Position numbers and translations under genes: made by a program. Below, in pieces: positions 29,401 through 36,909 of a DNA stretch of 62,148 bases. Source of the stretch: JAEZVV01 sp036652035 (GTDB taxonomy: Bacteria > Pseudomonadota > Gammaproteobacteria > Burkholderiales > Burkholderiaceae_F); NCBI GenBank assembly GCA_036652035.1, contig JAVVWR010000009.1, positions 1-62,148 on the forward strand, read 5' to 3'. The notes below the pieces were generated by a model. The model saw only the letters and a list, made by a program, of their open reading frames with translations, made no database searches and was not told the DNA's origin. The stretch's first letter is position 1. Each line of letters opens with the position of its first letter.

Positions 29401-30280
29401 CGCGGCGCTGGATTTCGCCGACCGGTTTCCAGCCGCCTCCCGGATATTGGAAACACAGACCATTGTCTCCGCTCCGACCGTTATTGCGGTCGAGCGCATC
29501 GCAGACCAGGACCCGCATCTTGTAGCGGTGTACGACATCGGTTGCTTCGTCCGGGAAACGCCCGAAGGTTTTGGGCGTGGCGCAGTTGCCGGAGCCACTG
29601 CCGTTGCCGATCAGAATCTCGTCGCCGCAATTGACCAGGGTGGCTTGGGTTATGGGTTTGCCATTGATCGAGGCGAATGGCAGAACGCTGCTGATCCCAA
29701 CTCGATTGGCCACCCCCTCCTGGTTTTGCCCGGGTGAAACGGTGGAGCCGACACGGCGGAGCGGAAACATGCCCGAGTTATTGAAAAAGCTTGGTACGCC
29801 GTAGTTTTCTTTGTCTGTGCCGCCCGGCAGCCAAGCCCGTTCGAGCACCGTTGTGGATGCTGTATCGACGACTCGACGCCCGCCAGTGAGAGTGAGGCGG
29901 AAAGTGTCGATCGCCGACATGCCGGCCCAGTTCATGAAGTTGCCGCTGAACTCGCCACTGCCACCACAGGCATGATGGTTGGCGACTCTCTTACTGACGA
30001 AATATTGCTTGGCCGTGTTGTAGGTGTAGCAAAGCTCGGGATTGAAATAGCCGATATAGGTTTCGGCCGGGAAGTAGTTGCCGACCTTGTTGTTGTTGCC
30101 CTTGCCTCGAAAGGCTGCGCCCACGGTCGGAAATTCGACCGAGATGTCGAGGATGACATTGGGGTGGACTGGCCTCTGCCCGAGCAGGGGTTCGGTGGCG
30201 AGATCGAGCGCCGGAGCGGCAAGGGCGAACGTGGGAGCCAGTGCGCAAGCAGCCAAGCTTAGAAGCGGGAATTTCATCAT
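26489..30280 (-). CDS. pilY1: Type IV pilus tip/biogenesis protein PilY1
   Basis: A 1263-residue secreted protein. The signal peptide is MMKFPLLSLAACALAPTFALA. The N-terminal half has the subfamily opening PNVILDISVEFPTVGAAF and TYIGYFNPELCYTY, and lacks a DxSxS metal site for a von Willebrand A domain at the usual place. The C-terminal PilC/PilY beta-propeller contains VYAGTNAGMIHGFDAHTG, GVFALDITDP, LWEFTAADDSDMGHV and DLYAGDLGGRVWNFD. PilY1 promotes pilus extension, adhesion and surface sensing. It is translationally coupled to pilX upstream and pilE downstream by ATGA overlaps. Confidence 0.93.
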   Translation of the reverse strand: MMKFPLLSLAACALAPTFALAAPALDLATEPLLGQRPVHPNVILDISVEFPTVGAAFRGKGNNNKVGNYFPAETYIGYFNPELCYTYNTAKQYFVSKRVANHHACGGSGEFSGNFMNWAGMSAIDTFRLTLTGGRRVVDTASTTVLERAWLPGGTDKENYGVPSFFNNSGMFPLRRVGSTVSPGQNQEGVANRVGISSVLPFASINGKPITQATLVNCGDEILIGNGSGSGNCATPKTFGRFPDEATDVVHRYKMRVLVCDALDRNNGRSGDNGLCFQYPGGGWKPVGEIQRRADNMRFGAFGYLIHQNRDRYGGVLRHPLGHVGLRTYSATFGDAGANPYAEWDEYGVFHLNPRQISRTDAVSQSGLINYINNFGSLDGKKAAYKQYDPVSEMFYEVVRYLQWHRDGPTTKATAGLSESMLGGFPVYKEWRDDPLVCARQPNYIISISDENSHTDYEIPGNTRGNGSFDWPRAIDHAYALDIVALTNAAGREAVRRGGIGTSIPSDLAADTGVGNGSSNFIAGLAWYGRGDIRPNGARPGDRNAEGEQTFSTITINVMESGVANKRPLKIAGLVGSASGDRSNYMEANNPSRLQQLLRDAFTRVASATGSLGGGTIAAGSMVIDESQPSRVYVPYYDASGWAGELEAFGLSYNTATSTVSLDPAPLWRASSQLPAPERRALWLGMRGSHGVEFDWSELDTSQRSALDTDPVSGRPDGLGERRLAYLRGSRDYESTDPESPLPFRQRSRSSLIGDIIGSAPVAVGPPQANLDLPGYAGFVLAHKSRRAMVYAGTNAGMIHGFDAHTGIERFAALPASVLDKLAALTNPGYRHLPLLDAPLVAGDARLSSGWASLLVGGYGAGLKGVFALDITDPDDFDEDSMLWEFTAADDSDMGHVTGKPIIAPIRVGEQTRWFMIVASGYGAHQLSAGAPASEANGDGRGALFFLRLDRRPGDSWRLGSNYFKITTPALPDMATGLSQPAAVFDQSGHVTDLYAGDLGGRVWNFDISGTTESRWKLGLNGQALLTATSASGARQAITAQPVIARGPSGGALVMVGTGKMIEVGDNAGPFAEPHSFYAVHNRDQRGHSRQNLALRQVRGSGNSTRIQGADFNYPDRAGWVLDLPDASGGEQSLSEGLLSEGTLRFNSTIPGADPCADGSAARYCLDALSGLESAVCSTPRSISSTGYLSAPILISVNQIDGEIGSQGRGQQTHQYVVIDFGSGVAADIGSGATVAISNLFEQSRSVRRMGWREIINWKELTR

Positions 30281-30870
30281 GGGCGGAAAGCCGATTGCAA
30301 AGCCACCACGTGCCGTCCGGTCGGGCTTTTGGCCACGGCCGTGATGCGGTAGTAGAGGCGGGCCGAGTTGGGGCGGGAGGGGCCGCCGATGGCGACGCCG
30401 GGCGTTTCGTCGCGTCGGGCTTCAATCAGGTAGAGCGGCGCCGCGCCAGGACCGGCCCAGCGCTGGCCGGTGAACGTGCCGAAGGGCACCCCACGCGCGT
30501 CAAAGCTCACCTGGGTCCACAGCGGCTGCGGGCTTTCCTCGTCGGGCAGGCACAGTCCGCGCACCGACGCGGCGATTAAGCTGGCGCTGGGCAGTGGAAC
30601 CTCGGGACAGCCGACCGCGAAGCCCGCGATGGTGTTGCCGTCGAAGCGCTGCTTGCGTGAGCCCGTGATGATCTCGCTCTCCGCGTTGCGCAGGGTGGCC
30701 TCGGCCGCTTCGAAGGCGAGGCGGTAATCACGCGCCGCGCGGCCGCCGCGTTCGTCGTTGAGCGCGAGTTTGCTGGAGGTGGCAGCGATCAGCGTCAGGA
30801 CGACTAGCAGCACGAGGGCGACGATCAGGACGACTCCGCGCTGGCGTGGGGTGGTGTCGAGAGTGGGCAT
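30277..30870 (-). CDS. pilX: Type IV minor pilin PilX
   Basis: A 197-residue protein with the PilX N terminus RQRGVVLIVALVLLVVLTLIAATSSK, a pilin-like helix lacking the usual Glu5, followed by the PilX-typical ALNDERGGRAARDYRLAFEAAEATLRNAE. PilX belongs to the priming complex with PilV, PilW, PilE and PilY1. The stop overlaps the pilY1 start, and the gene starts 7 bases after pilW. Confidence 0.9.
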   Translation of the reverse strand: MPTLDTTPRQRGVVLIVALVLLVVLTLIAATSSKLALNDERGGRAARDYRLAFEAAEATLRNAESEIITGSRKQRFDGNTIAGFAVGCPEVPLPSASLIAASVRGLCLPDEESPQPLWTQVSFDARGVPFGTFTGQRWAGPGAAPLYLIEARRDETPGVAIGGPSRPNSARLYYRITAVAKSPTGRHVVALQSAFRP

Positions 30871-30877
30871 GGCGGCG

Positions 30878-31672
30878 TTAGTTGCGCAGGACGACGGTCG
30901 TGTTGAACTGACGCCGCAGGCGCGAGCGATCTGCGGCGTTCAGGGCGGCGGCGTCGAGCGTGACGCGTGACCCGCGGCCGTCGGATAGCAGGACGTAGAC
31001 AGTGTCGTCGGGCGCAGTTCGCTCGCCGGTCTCGCCCGCGAGCAACAGGGCTACCTTGACTGCGAGCACCCGGTTCCAGGCACTGACCTCACTGGCTCGC
31101 TGGTAGGTGTCGGGTATGCCATCGCCGTTCTGGTCGACGCCGTAGAGAAAATGCAGGCGCTCGACGCCAGCGATCAGGGGCTGAGGCTCGCCGCCGTCGA
31201 CTGCACAAGTGAGCTCGGCGTTGATGACGCGAAAGACGTTGGTCGAGACCGTGGCCGGATTACCGTCTGCGGGAACGGCTGCGCCGGCGCAGTCGAAGAT
31301 GGTGCGATCGGCCGCAGCATCGATTGCCGAGCCGAGGTAGCGCACGGTCAGGGTGTCGCTGTCGGCCGCCGTAGTGCCGGCTTGTTGGCCGTCGACGCCA
31401 TGGACGGCCCGGCCACTGAATTTGACCCCATTGCGCTCGTCGCCCGGCCAGTTGACGTAACCGCCGAGGCGGATGATGCGCGCCATCGTGTCGACGGCAA
31501 AGCGGCCGCGATCCTCAATCACCGAGGCGCCATCCTGGGTGCGCAGGCTTTGCAGCGAACCCAGCAGCAGCGCACTCAGAGTCAGCAGCAGGATGAGGGC
31601 GATCACCAGGCTGATCATCAACTCGATCAGGGTGGCGCCGTCTTCGCGTCGGTACGCACGACGCTGGTTCAT
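30878..31672 (-). CDS. pilW: Type IV minor pilin PilW
   Basis: A 264-residue prepilin: leader MNQRRAYRREDG, then ATLIELMISLVIALILLLTLSALLL, then a globular part with MARIIRLGGYVNWPGDE and LIAGVERLHFLYGVDQNGDGIPDTYQRA. The DxNxDxxPD loop in that last stretch is a calcium-loop-like element common in PilW. The ATG at 31672 overlaps the pilV stop by ATGA, which fixes the start. Confidence 0.9.
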   Translation of the reverse strand: MNQRRAYRREDGATLIELMISLVIALILLLTLSALLLGSLQSLRTQDGASVIEDRGRFAVDTMARIIRLGGYVNWPGDERNGVKFSGRAVHGVDGQQAGTTAADSDTLTVRYLGSAIDAAADRTIFDCAGAAVPADGNPATVSTNVFRVINAELTCAVDGGEPQPLIAGVERLHFLYGVDQNGDGIPDTYQRASEVSAWNRVLAVKVALLLAGETGERTAPDDTVYVLLSDGRGSRVTLDAAALNAADRSRLRRQFNTTVVLRN

Positions 31673-32124
31673 GGGCCGATCACCACGACCGCTTGCGGCA
31701 GACTGTGCCGCGCATCGACGGCCGAGCCGTTGATGTCGCGCGCACTCCACCAGAACTTGACCACCAGAGGGGCGAACGGGGAACCGCTGCACGCCGGCAT
31801 GGCTGGGGTGCCGTCGTGCGGGCTGGCGTCGTGGCAGATGTGGCCGAGTCCGTCAGGAAGGCGCAGAGCGACGGCCTTGCGCCACTCGAGGATGTCGCTG
31901 GCCGCACGATCCTGCCCGCTGCAGTCGTTGGCGTTGGCGCAGGGGGCGCCCGCGCCGGCGGCTAGATATTGCGGTTCGCTCGAGGGGTTGGCGCGCATGC
32001 GTTCGGCAAGATCGAGCGCCAACTGCGAGGTGGCAGCGGTCTGGGCGGAATCGGCGCTCCAGCGCAAGGTGGCGGCCTGCAGCGCGGCGATGCCAAGCAA
32101 TCCCAGCGTCAGTATTACGAGAGT
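31669..32124 (-). CDS. pilV: Type IV minor pilin PilV, 5' end lost in an assembly gap
   Basis: The last 151 codons are readable. They start inside the N-terminal pilin helix (TLVILTLGLLGIAALQAATLRWS), so only the leader peptide, the cleavage site and about the first 8-12 residues of the helix are missing into the N run. The globular part has the PilV features ALDLAERMRANP and DILEWRKAVALRLPDG. It is the promoter-proximal gene of the pilV-pilW-pilX-pilY1-pilE-fimT operon. An ATG at 32268 on the far side could start the frame only if the true gap length is right. Confidence 0.85.
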   Translation of the reverse strand, partial: TLVILTLGLLGIAALQAATLRWSADSAQTAATSQLALDLAERMRANPSSEPQYLAAGAGAPCANANDCSGQDRAASDILEWRKAVALRLPDGLGHICHDASPHDGTPAMPACSGSPFAPLVVKFWWSARDINGSAVDARHSLPQAVVVIGP

Positions 32125-32224
32125 NNNNNNNNNNNNNNNNNNNNNNNNNNNNNNNNNNNNNNNNNNNNNNNNNNNNNNNNNNNNNNNNNNNNNNNNNNNN
32201 NNNNNNNNNNNNNNNNNNNNNNNN
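32125..32224. other. Assembly gap of 100 N
   Basis: Exactly 100 N, a conventional placeholder of unknown true length. It removes the 5' end of pilV and part of its promoter region. The flanks share no repeat that I can see. Confidence 0.97.
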
Positions 32225-32579
32225 GTAATCTTAGTTGTCGAAGTCGCCTCTTCGCGGGATGCACCCATGGTGCACTTGATGTAGGTCGAAAGAGGGGGGC
32301 AATCCCGGCGCCGGGCTGATTGATATCAGCCTGATCCGCCTCGGCCAGCAACCCGCGTTCGCTCACGAATCCGGGCGTCGGCGGTGTCAATGGCCTTGGG
32401 GACGCCGAGACTTCGTTGTTCTGCGGATGGCCAGATCTTTCCCGTGGTAGAGCGTGGGGATCGAGGCTTGCGGGTTTATGCGTGGAATCGCCGGCGTGGT
32501 CGGGCTTGCGCGAAGGGAGGGCCTTGGGGCCGGCCTGCCGCGCGGCGGTGGCGCCCACCACCGCTGCGGGCCAGAGCAA
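32225..32579. other. Upstream region of the minor-pilin operon, no gene seen
   Basis: Open frames here are shadows without family features. The only marked element is the palindrome at 32314-32331. The 3' end of the fumarase gene follows at 32580. The sequence after the fumarase stop is G-rich without a convincing terminator. Confidence 0.5.
32314..32331. promoter_or_regulatory. FNR/CRP-superfamily-like palindrome upstream of the pilin operon
   Basis: GGCTGATTGATATCAGCC is a perfect inverted repeat (GGCTGA, 6 bases, TCAGCC). Its core CTGAT-TGAT-ATCAG keeps the TGAT-N4-ATCA heart of an FNR-type site but has C and G at the outer positions. It lies between the fumarase 3' end and the start region of pilV, so it may control the pilin operon. 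Candidate only. Confidence 0.35.
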
Positions 32580-34112
32580 TCAGGCGATTGAGACCGGAAT
32601 CTTGCCGATCCTGGCCTGCCACTCCTTGGGGCCGGTCTGGTGGACCGAGGTGCCGCCCGCGTCGACCGCCACTGTCACCGGCATGTCTTTGACGTCGAAC
32701 TCGTAGATCGCCTCCATGCCAAGGTCGGCAAAGCCCACCACCTTCGCTGCCTTAATCGCTTTGGCGACGAGGTAGGCGGCGCCGCCGACGGCCATCAGAT
32801 ACGCGCTGCGATGGCGCTGGATGGCCTCGATGGCAACCGGGCCACGCTCGGCCTTGCCGATCATCAGGCTCAGGCCGATCGGCTCGGCCAGCATCATCTC
32901 GGTGAACTTGTCCATCCGCGTTGCCGTGGTCGGTCCCGCAGGTCCCACGACTTCGTCGCGGACCGGGTCGACCGGGCCGACGTAGTAGATCGCGCGGCCG
33001 TGGAAGTCGACCGGCAGCGGCTCGCCTCTGGCCAGCATGTCCTGGATCCGCTGGTGCGCGGCGTCGCGCCCGGTGAGCATCTTGCCACTGAGCAACAAGG
33101 TGTCGCCCGGCTGCCACGAGGCGATCTCGGCTGGGGTGAGCGTATCGAGATTGACCTTCTTGCTTTGGTTGTAATCGGGTTGCCAGTGAACCTCGGGCCA
33201 GGTGTCGAGCGCCGGCGGCTCGAGATAGACCGGGCCCGAGCCGTCGAGCACGAAGTGCGCGTGGCGGGTCGCGGCGCAGTTGGGGATCATCGCCACCGGC
33301 TTGGAGGCGGCGTGGGTCGGGTACATCTTGATCTTGACGTCGAGCACCGTGGTCAGGCCGCCCAGGCCTTGGGCGCCGATTCCCAGCGCGTTGACCTTTG
33401 CGTGCAGTTCGAGTCGCAGCCTCTCTTCGTCGTTAGCCGCGCCGCGGGCCTGCAGCTCGTGCATGTCGATCGGGTCCATCAGCGCTTCCTTGGCCATCAG
33501 CACAGCTTTCTCGGCCGTGCCGCCAATGCCGATGCCGAGCATGCCCGGCGGGCACCAGCCCGCGCCCATGGTCGGGACGGTCTTCAACACCCAGTCGACG
33601 ATCGAATCGCTGGGGTTGAGCATCACGAGCTTGCTCTTGTTCTCCGAACCGCCGCCCTTGGCTGCCACGTTCACCTCGACCGTGTTGCCGGGAACGATCT
33701 GCACCTGGATCACCGCGGGCGTGTTGTCCAGGGTGTTCTTGCGGCCGAACTCGGGCGGGCTGACGATCGAGGCGCGCAGCACGTTGTCCGGGTTGAGGTA
33801 GCCGCGGCGCACGCCTTCGTTGACCGCATCCTCAAGCGAGGCGCTGCCAAAGCCGCCCCAGGCTACCTCCATGCCGACCTTGAGAAAGACGTTGACGATG
33901 CCGGTGTCCTGGCAGATCGGGCGCTTGCCTTCGGCGCACATCCGCGAGTTGGTCAGGATTTGCGCGATGGCGTCCTTGGCCGCCGGGCTGGCTTCGGCCT
34001 CGTAGGCCCGCGCCAGATGCTCGATGTAGTCAGCCGGGTGGTAATAGCTGATGTACTGGAGCGCGGCGGCGATGCTCTCGACCAGGTCGTCGCGCTGGAT
34101 CACGGTTGTCAT
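32580..34112 (-). CDS. fumA: Class I (iron-sulfur) fumarate hydratase
   Basis: A 510-residue single-chain [4Fe-4S] fumarase interconverting fumarate and malate. The N-terminal alpha domain has cluster cysteines in ICQDTG (Cys67), GWCPPGMLGIGIGG and PNCAATRH. The C-terminal beta domain has MLTGRDAAHQRI, IYYVGPVDP and GPTTATRMDKF. Length and domain order match the family. Tartrate dehydratase-like activity cannot be excluded from sequence alone, but the fused form favours fumarase. The UPF0114 gene lies 28 bases upstream on the same strand. Confidence 0.94.
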   Translation of the reverse strand: MTTVIQRDDLVESIAAALQYISYYHPADYIEHLARAYEAEASPAAKDAIAQILTNSRMCAEGKRPICQDTGIVNVFLKVGMEVAWGGFGSASLEDAVNEGVRRGYLNPDNVLRASIVSPPEFGRKNTLDNTPAVIQVQIVPGNTVEVNVAAKGGGSENKSKLVMLNPSDSIVDWVLKTVPTMGAGWCPPGMLGIGIGGTAEKAVLMAKEALMDPIDMHELQARGAANDEERLRLELHAKVNALGIGAQGLGGLTTVLDVKIKMYPTHAASKPVAMIPNCAATRHAHFVLDGSGPVYLEPPALDTWPEVHWQPDYNQSKKVNLDTLTPAEIASWQPGDTLLLSGKMLTGRDAAHQRIQDMLARGEPLPVDFHGRAIYYVGPVDPVRDEVVGPAGPTTATRMDKFTEMMLAEPIGLSLMIGKAERGPVAIEAIQRHRSAYLMAVGGAAYLVAKAIKAAKVVGFADLGMEAIYEFDVKDMPVTVAVDAGGTSVHQTGPKEWQARIGKIPVSIA

Positions 34113-34140
34113 CGGAAGCGTCCTCTATCGGTGGGTCATG

Positions 34141-34797
34141 TCAGTGGGCGTCGTCGGCGGCGTCGCTTGCCTTGCTGCCGGCGGGGAACATGATCCGGTC
34201 CACGGCCGCGATGGCCACCGCCGACAACAGGAAGGTGATATGGATTCCGGTCTGAGCAATGATCGTTCGGTCGTCGAGGTTGGCTGCGTTGATGAAGGTC
34301 TTCAGCAGGTGGATCGACGAGATGCCGATGATGGCCGTGGCCAGCTTGACCTTGAGCACGCTGGCGTTGACGTGCGAGAGCCATTCCGGCTGATCGGGGT
34401 GGCCTTCGAGGTGCATGCGCGAGACAAAGGTCTCGAAGCCGCCGATGATCACCATGATCAAGAGGTTGGAGATCATCACCACGTCGATCAGCCCCAGCAC
34501 CACCAACATGATCAGGGTTTCGTTGAGCTGGGTCGGGATTAGCGCGCCGGGAAATTTTTCCTTGAGCGAAACGCAGTCCATCACCGCGCAATACAGATGC
34601 TGAACCGCGCCGGTGTCGCCGAAGGCGCCAACGATCAGGTAATAGAGCTCGACCCAGAAGTGGTAGACGTAGACGCACTGCGCCAGGATCAAACCCGCAT
34701 ACAAGGGCAATTGCAGCCAGCGGCTGGCAAAGATGAAGCGCGGGATGGCGGGGAGCTTGGGGCGGGGGGAGGCAATGTGGTCGGGCTTGGACGCCAT
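34141..34797 (-). CDS. UPF0114 (YqhA-like) membrane protein
   Basis: A 218-residue inner-membrane protein with about four helices. The family core is LYYLIVGAFG, LVVLGLIDVVMISNLLIMVIIGGFETFVSRM and KVKLATAIIGISSIHLLKTFIN. The function is unknown in all members. The start at 34797 has no Shine-Dalgarno. A TAGAAT -10-like hexamer lies at 34837-34832. The gene precedes fumA by 28 bases, so the two are likely co-transcribed. Confidence 0.82.
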   Translation of the reverse strand: MASKPDHIASPRPKLPAIPRFIFASRWLQLPLYAGLILAQCVYVYHFWVELYYLIVGAFGDTGAVQHLYCAVMDCVSLKEKFPGALIPTQLNETLIMLVVLGLIDVVMISNLLIMVIIGGFETFVSRMHLEGHPDQPEWLSHVNASVLKVKLATAIIGISSIHLLKTFINAANLDDRTIIAQTGIHITFLLSAVAIAAVDRIMFPAGSKASDAADDAH

Positions 34798-34831
34798 GGT
34801 CGCGGGTCGCGTAGGGATTCTCAGAGGCGAG

Positions 34832-34837
34832 ATTCTA
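34832..34837 (-). promoter_or_regulatory. Possible -10 element of the UPF0114-fumA unit
   Basis: TAGAAT (5 of 6) on the minus strand, 34 bases before the UPF0114 ATG. No convincing -35. The same hexamer precedes other genes in this window. Confidence 0.35.
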
Positions 34838-34969
34838 TGCGCCCTCGGCACTTCCCCGGACGATGGACTTGCGTGCGGGCACTCCAGCCCCACTTTGAAG
34901 TGCTTGGGTTAAGGGGGATCGCCGCGCTCGCGATGGTTGAGCGGGAAAACACGGATCAATCCTCGGGCG

Positions 34970-34997
34970 TTGTCGCGTGGCAACGCTGAGATAGACT
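34970..34997 (+). promoter_or_regulatory. Probable sigma70 promoter of htpX
   Basis: TTGTCG (34970-34975) and TAGACT (34992-34997) are separated by 16 bases, and a start near 35004 would give a leader of about 50 bases to htpX. I see no heat-shock sigma32 signature here. Confidence 0.38.
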
Positions 34998-35055
34998 CGC
35001 CGCGGGTTGCGCGTTGCGCGCACCACGGATCAACACACTGAATACGGAGACCTAC

Positions 35056-35937
35056 ATGAAGCGCATCGCTTTGTTCATCGCCACCAACCTGGCGATCATG
35101 GTGGTGCTGGGCATTGTCCTGAGCATCCTGAGCGCGGTGTTCGGAATCAATTTCCGCATGGGCGGACCGACGCTCAACCTTGGCCCGCTGCTGGTTTTCT
35201 CGCTGGTGGTGGGTTTTGTGGGCGCCTTCATTTCGCTGCTGATGTCCAAGCCGATGGCGAAGTGGACGATGGGCCTGCAGATGATCACCCAGCCGGCCAA
35301 CTCGATGGAGACCTGGCTGGTCGAGACGATCCGCCGCCACTCGGAGAAGGCCGGCATCGGCATGCCTGAAGTCGCCATCTACGAAGGCGACGCCAATGCC
35401 TTTGCCACCGGCGCGACCAAGAACAGCTCGCTGGTTGCGGTCTCGACCGGTCTGCTGCAATCGATGAGCCGCGAGGAAGTCGAAGCGGTGCTGGCGCACG
35501 AAGTCGCCCACATTGCCAACGGCGACATGGTCACCATGACCCTGATCCAGGGCGTGATGAACACCTTCGTCGTGTTCATCTCGCGCATCGTTGGCTACGT
35601 GGTCGACCGCATCATTCTCAAAAACGAGAACGAAGGCCCGGGCATCGGTTATTACGTCACCACGATCGTGATGGACATCGCGCTGGGTTTCCTGGCGGCG
35701 ATCGTCGTGGCCTGGTTCTCGCGTCAGCGCGAATACCGCGCCGACGCTGGCGCGGCCACGATCATGGGTAGCTCGCGTCCGATGGTCAATGCGCTCGCCC
35801 GCCTGGGCGGCGTGCCGACCGAAGAGCTGCCGGGTCCGGTCAAGGGCTTTGGCATCGCCGGTGGCATTGGTTCGCTCTTTGCCAGCCACCCGTCGATCGA
35901 AGACCGCATTGCCGCGTTGCAAGCCAGTGGCCGCTGA
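35056..35937 (+). CDS. htpX: Membrane zinc metalloprotease HtpX
   Basis: A 293-residue M48 protease of membrane-protein quality control, overlapping in role with FtsH, which is also in this window. Two N-terminal helices are followed by a cytosolic catalytic part with the zinc motif HEVAHIANGD, two further helices (TFVVFISRIVGYVV and IALGFLAAIVVAWF) and the third zinc ligand region REYRADAGAA. ACGGAG precedes the ATG at 35056. A strong hairpin ends the unit. Confidence 0.96.
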   Translation: MKRIALFIATNLAIMVVLGIVLSILSAVFGINFRMGGPTLNLGPLLVFSLVVGFVGAFISLLMSKPMAKWTMGLQMITQPANSMETWLVETIRRHSEKAGIGMPEVAIYEGDANAFATGATKNSSLVAVSTGLLQSMSREEVEAVLAHEVAHIANGDMVTMTLIQGVMNTFVVFISRIVGYVVDRIILKNENEGPGIGYYVTTIVMDIALGFLAAIVVAWFSRQREYRADAGAATIMGSSRPMVNALARLGGVPTEELPGPVKGFGIAGGIGSLFASHPSIEDRIAALQASGR

Positions 35938-35956
35938 TAGTTGCCTTGATTGAGAA

Positions 35957-35983
35957 AAGGGCCGACGAAAGTCGGCCCTTTTT
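35957..35983. terminator. htpX terminator, bidirectional in form
   Basis: AAGGGCCGAC and GTCGGCCCTT form a perfect 10-bp stem with GAAA loop, followed by TTT on the plus strand; A residues in front make it usable on the minus strand too. Confidence 0.9.
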
Positions 35984-36035
35984 GTCTTGTTCGGGCCTTG
36001 CCTGAGCTACCCCTACCCGGATCGCCTGTCGCCTC

Positions 36036-36887
36036 ATGAAGATTCCCTCACGACTTGCCCCCTTGCTCGAAGACGGTCTGATCGACACCGTCGTGCGCCA
36101 ATTGATGAGTGGCAAGGAGGCCATGGTCTTTGTCGTTCGCTGCGGCGACGAAACGCGGTGCGCCAAGGTCTACAAGGAAGCCACCAAGCGCAGCTTCCGG
36201 CAGGCGGTGGACTACACCGAGAACCGCAAGACCAAGAACAGCCGCGACGCCCGCGCCATGGCCAAGGGTTCCCGCTTTGGCCGCCAGGTGCAGGAAGAGG
36301 CGTGGCAGAGCGCTGAAGTCGACGCGCTCTATCGCCTCGCCGCGGCGGGTGTGCGAGTGCCGACGCCTTACAACTTCTACGAAGGTGTGCTGTTGATGGA
36401 ACTGGTTGCCGACGCCGACGGCAATGCCGCGCCGCGCCTCAACGACCTGGCTTTCACGCCGGAAGAGGCGCGCGCGCACCACCGCTTCCTGATCCAGCAA
36501 GTGGTCTTGATGTTGTGCGCTGGCGTGGTCCACGGCGACCTGTCGGAGTTCAACATCCTGGTCGATGCCGATGGCCCGGTCATCATCGACTTGCCGCAGG
36601 CGGTCGACGCCGCCGGCAACAACCACGCGCGCGACATGCTGTTGCGCGACGTCGCCAATCTGGCTCATTACTTCGGCCAGTTCGCCCCCGATTTGCTCGC
36701 AACCGATTACGGCCGCGAGATCTGGGCCTTGTATGAACACGGCAATCTGCTTCCGACTTCGGAGCTGAATGGGCAATTCACCGAGATCGCTCGCGAGGTC
36801 GACCTCGATTCCGTGCTCGACGAGATCGAAGATGCGCAGTTCGAAGAATCGGCGCGACGGCTGCGAATGATGGAGCAGGGCGACTGA
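36036..36887 (+). CDS. RIO1-family serine protein kinase
   Basis: A 283-residue atypical kinase of the bacterial RIO type. The ATP-site lysine is in CAKVYKEA (Lys44), followed by the RIO flexible-loop region NRKTKNSRDARAMAKGSRFG; the catalytic loop is HGDLSEFN (Asp168, Asn173) and the metal Asp185 is in IIDLPQAVD. All key residues are present, so it is predicted active. Archaeal and eukaryotic relatives act in ribosome maturation; the bacterial substrate is unknown. It stands alone between the htpX terminator and the convergent MATE gene. Confidence 0.88.
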   Translation: MKIPSRLAPLLEDGLIDTVVRQLMSGKEAMVFVVRCGDETRCAKVYKEATKRSFRQAVDYTENRKTKNSRDARAMAKGSRFGRQVQEEAWQSAEVDALYRLAAAGVRVPTPYNFYEGVLLMELVADADGNAAPRLNDLAFTPEEARAHHRFLIQQVVLMLCAGVVHGDLSEFNILVDADGPVIIDLPQAVDAAGNNHARDMLLRDVANLAHYFGQFAPDLLATDYGREIWALYEHGNLLPTSELNGQFTEIAREVDLDSVLDEIEDAQFEESARRLRMMEQGD

Positions 36888-36909
36888 AGATCGCCCGCTC
36901 CCGGCGCGT

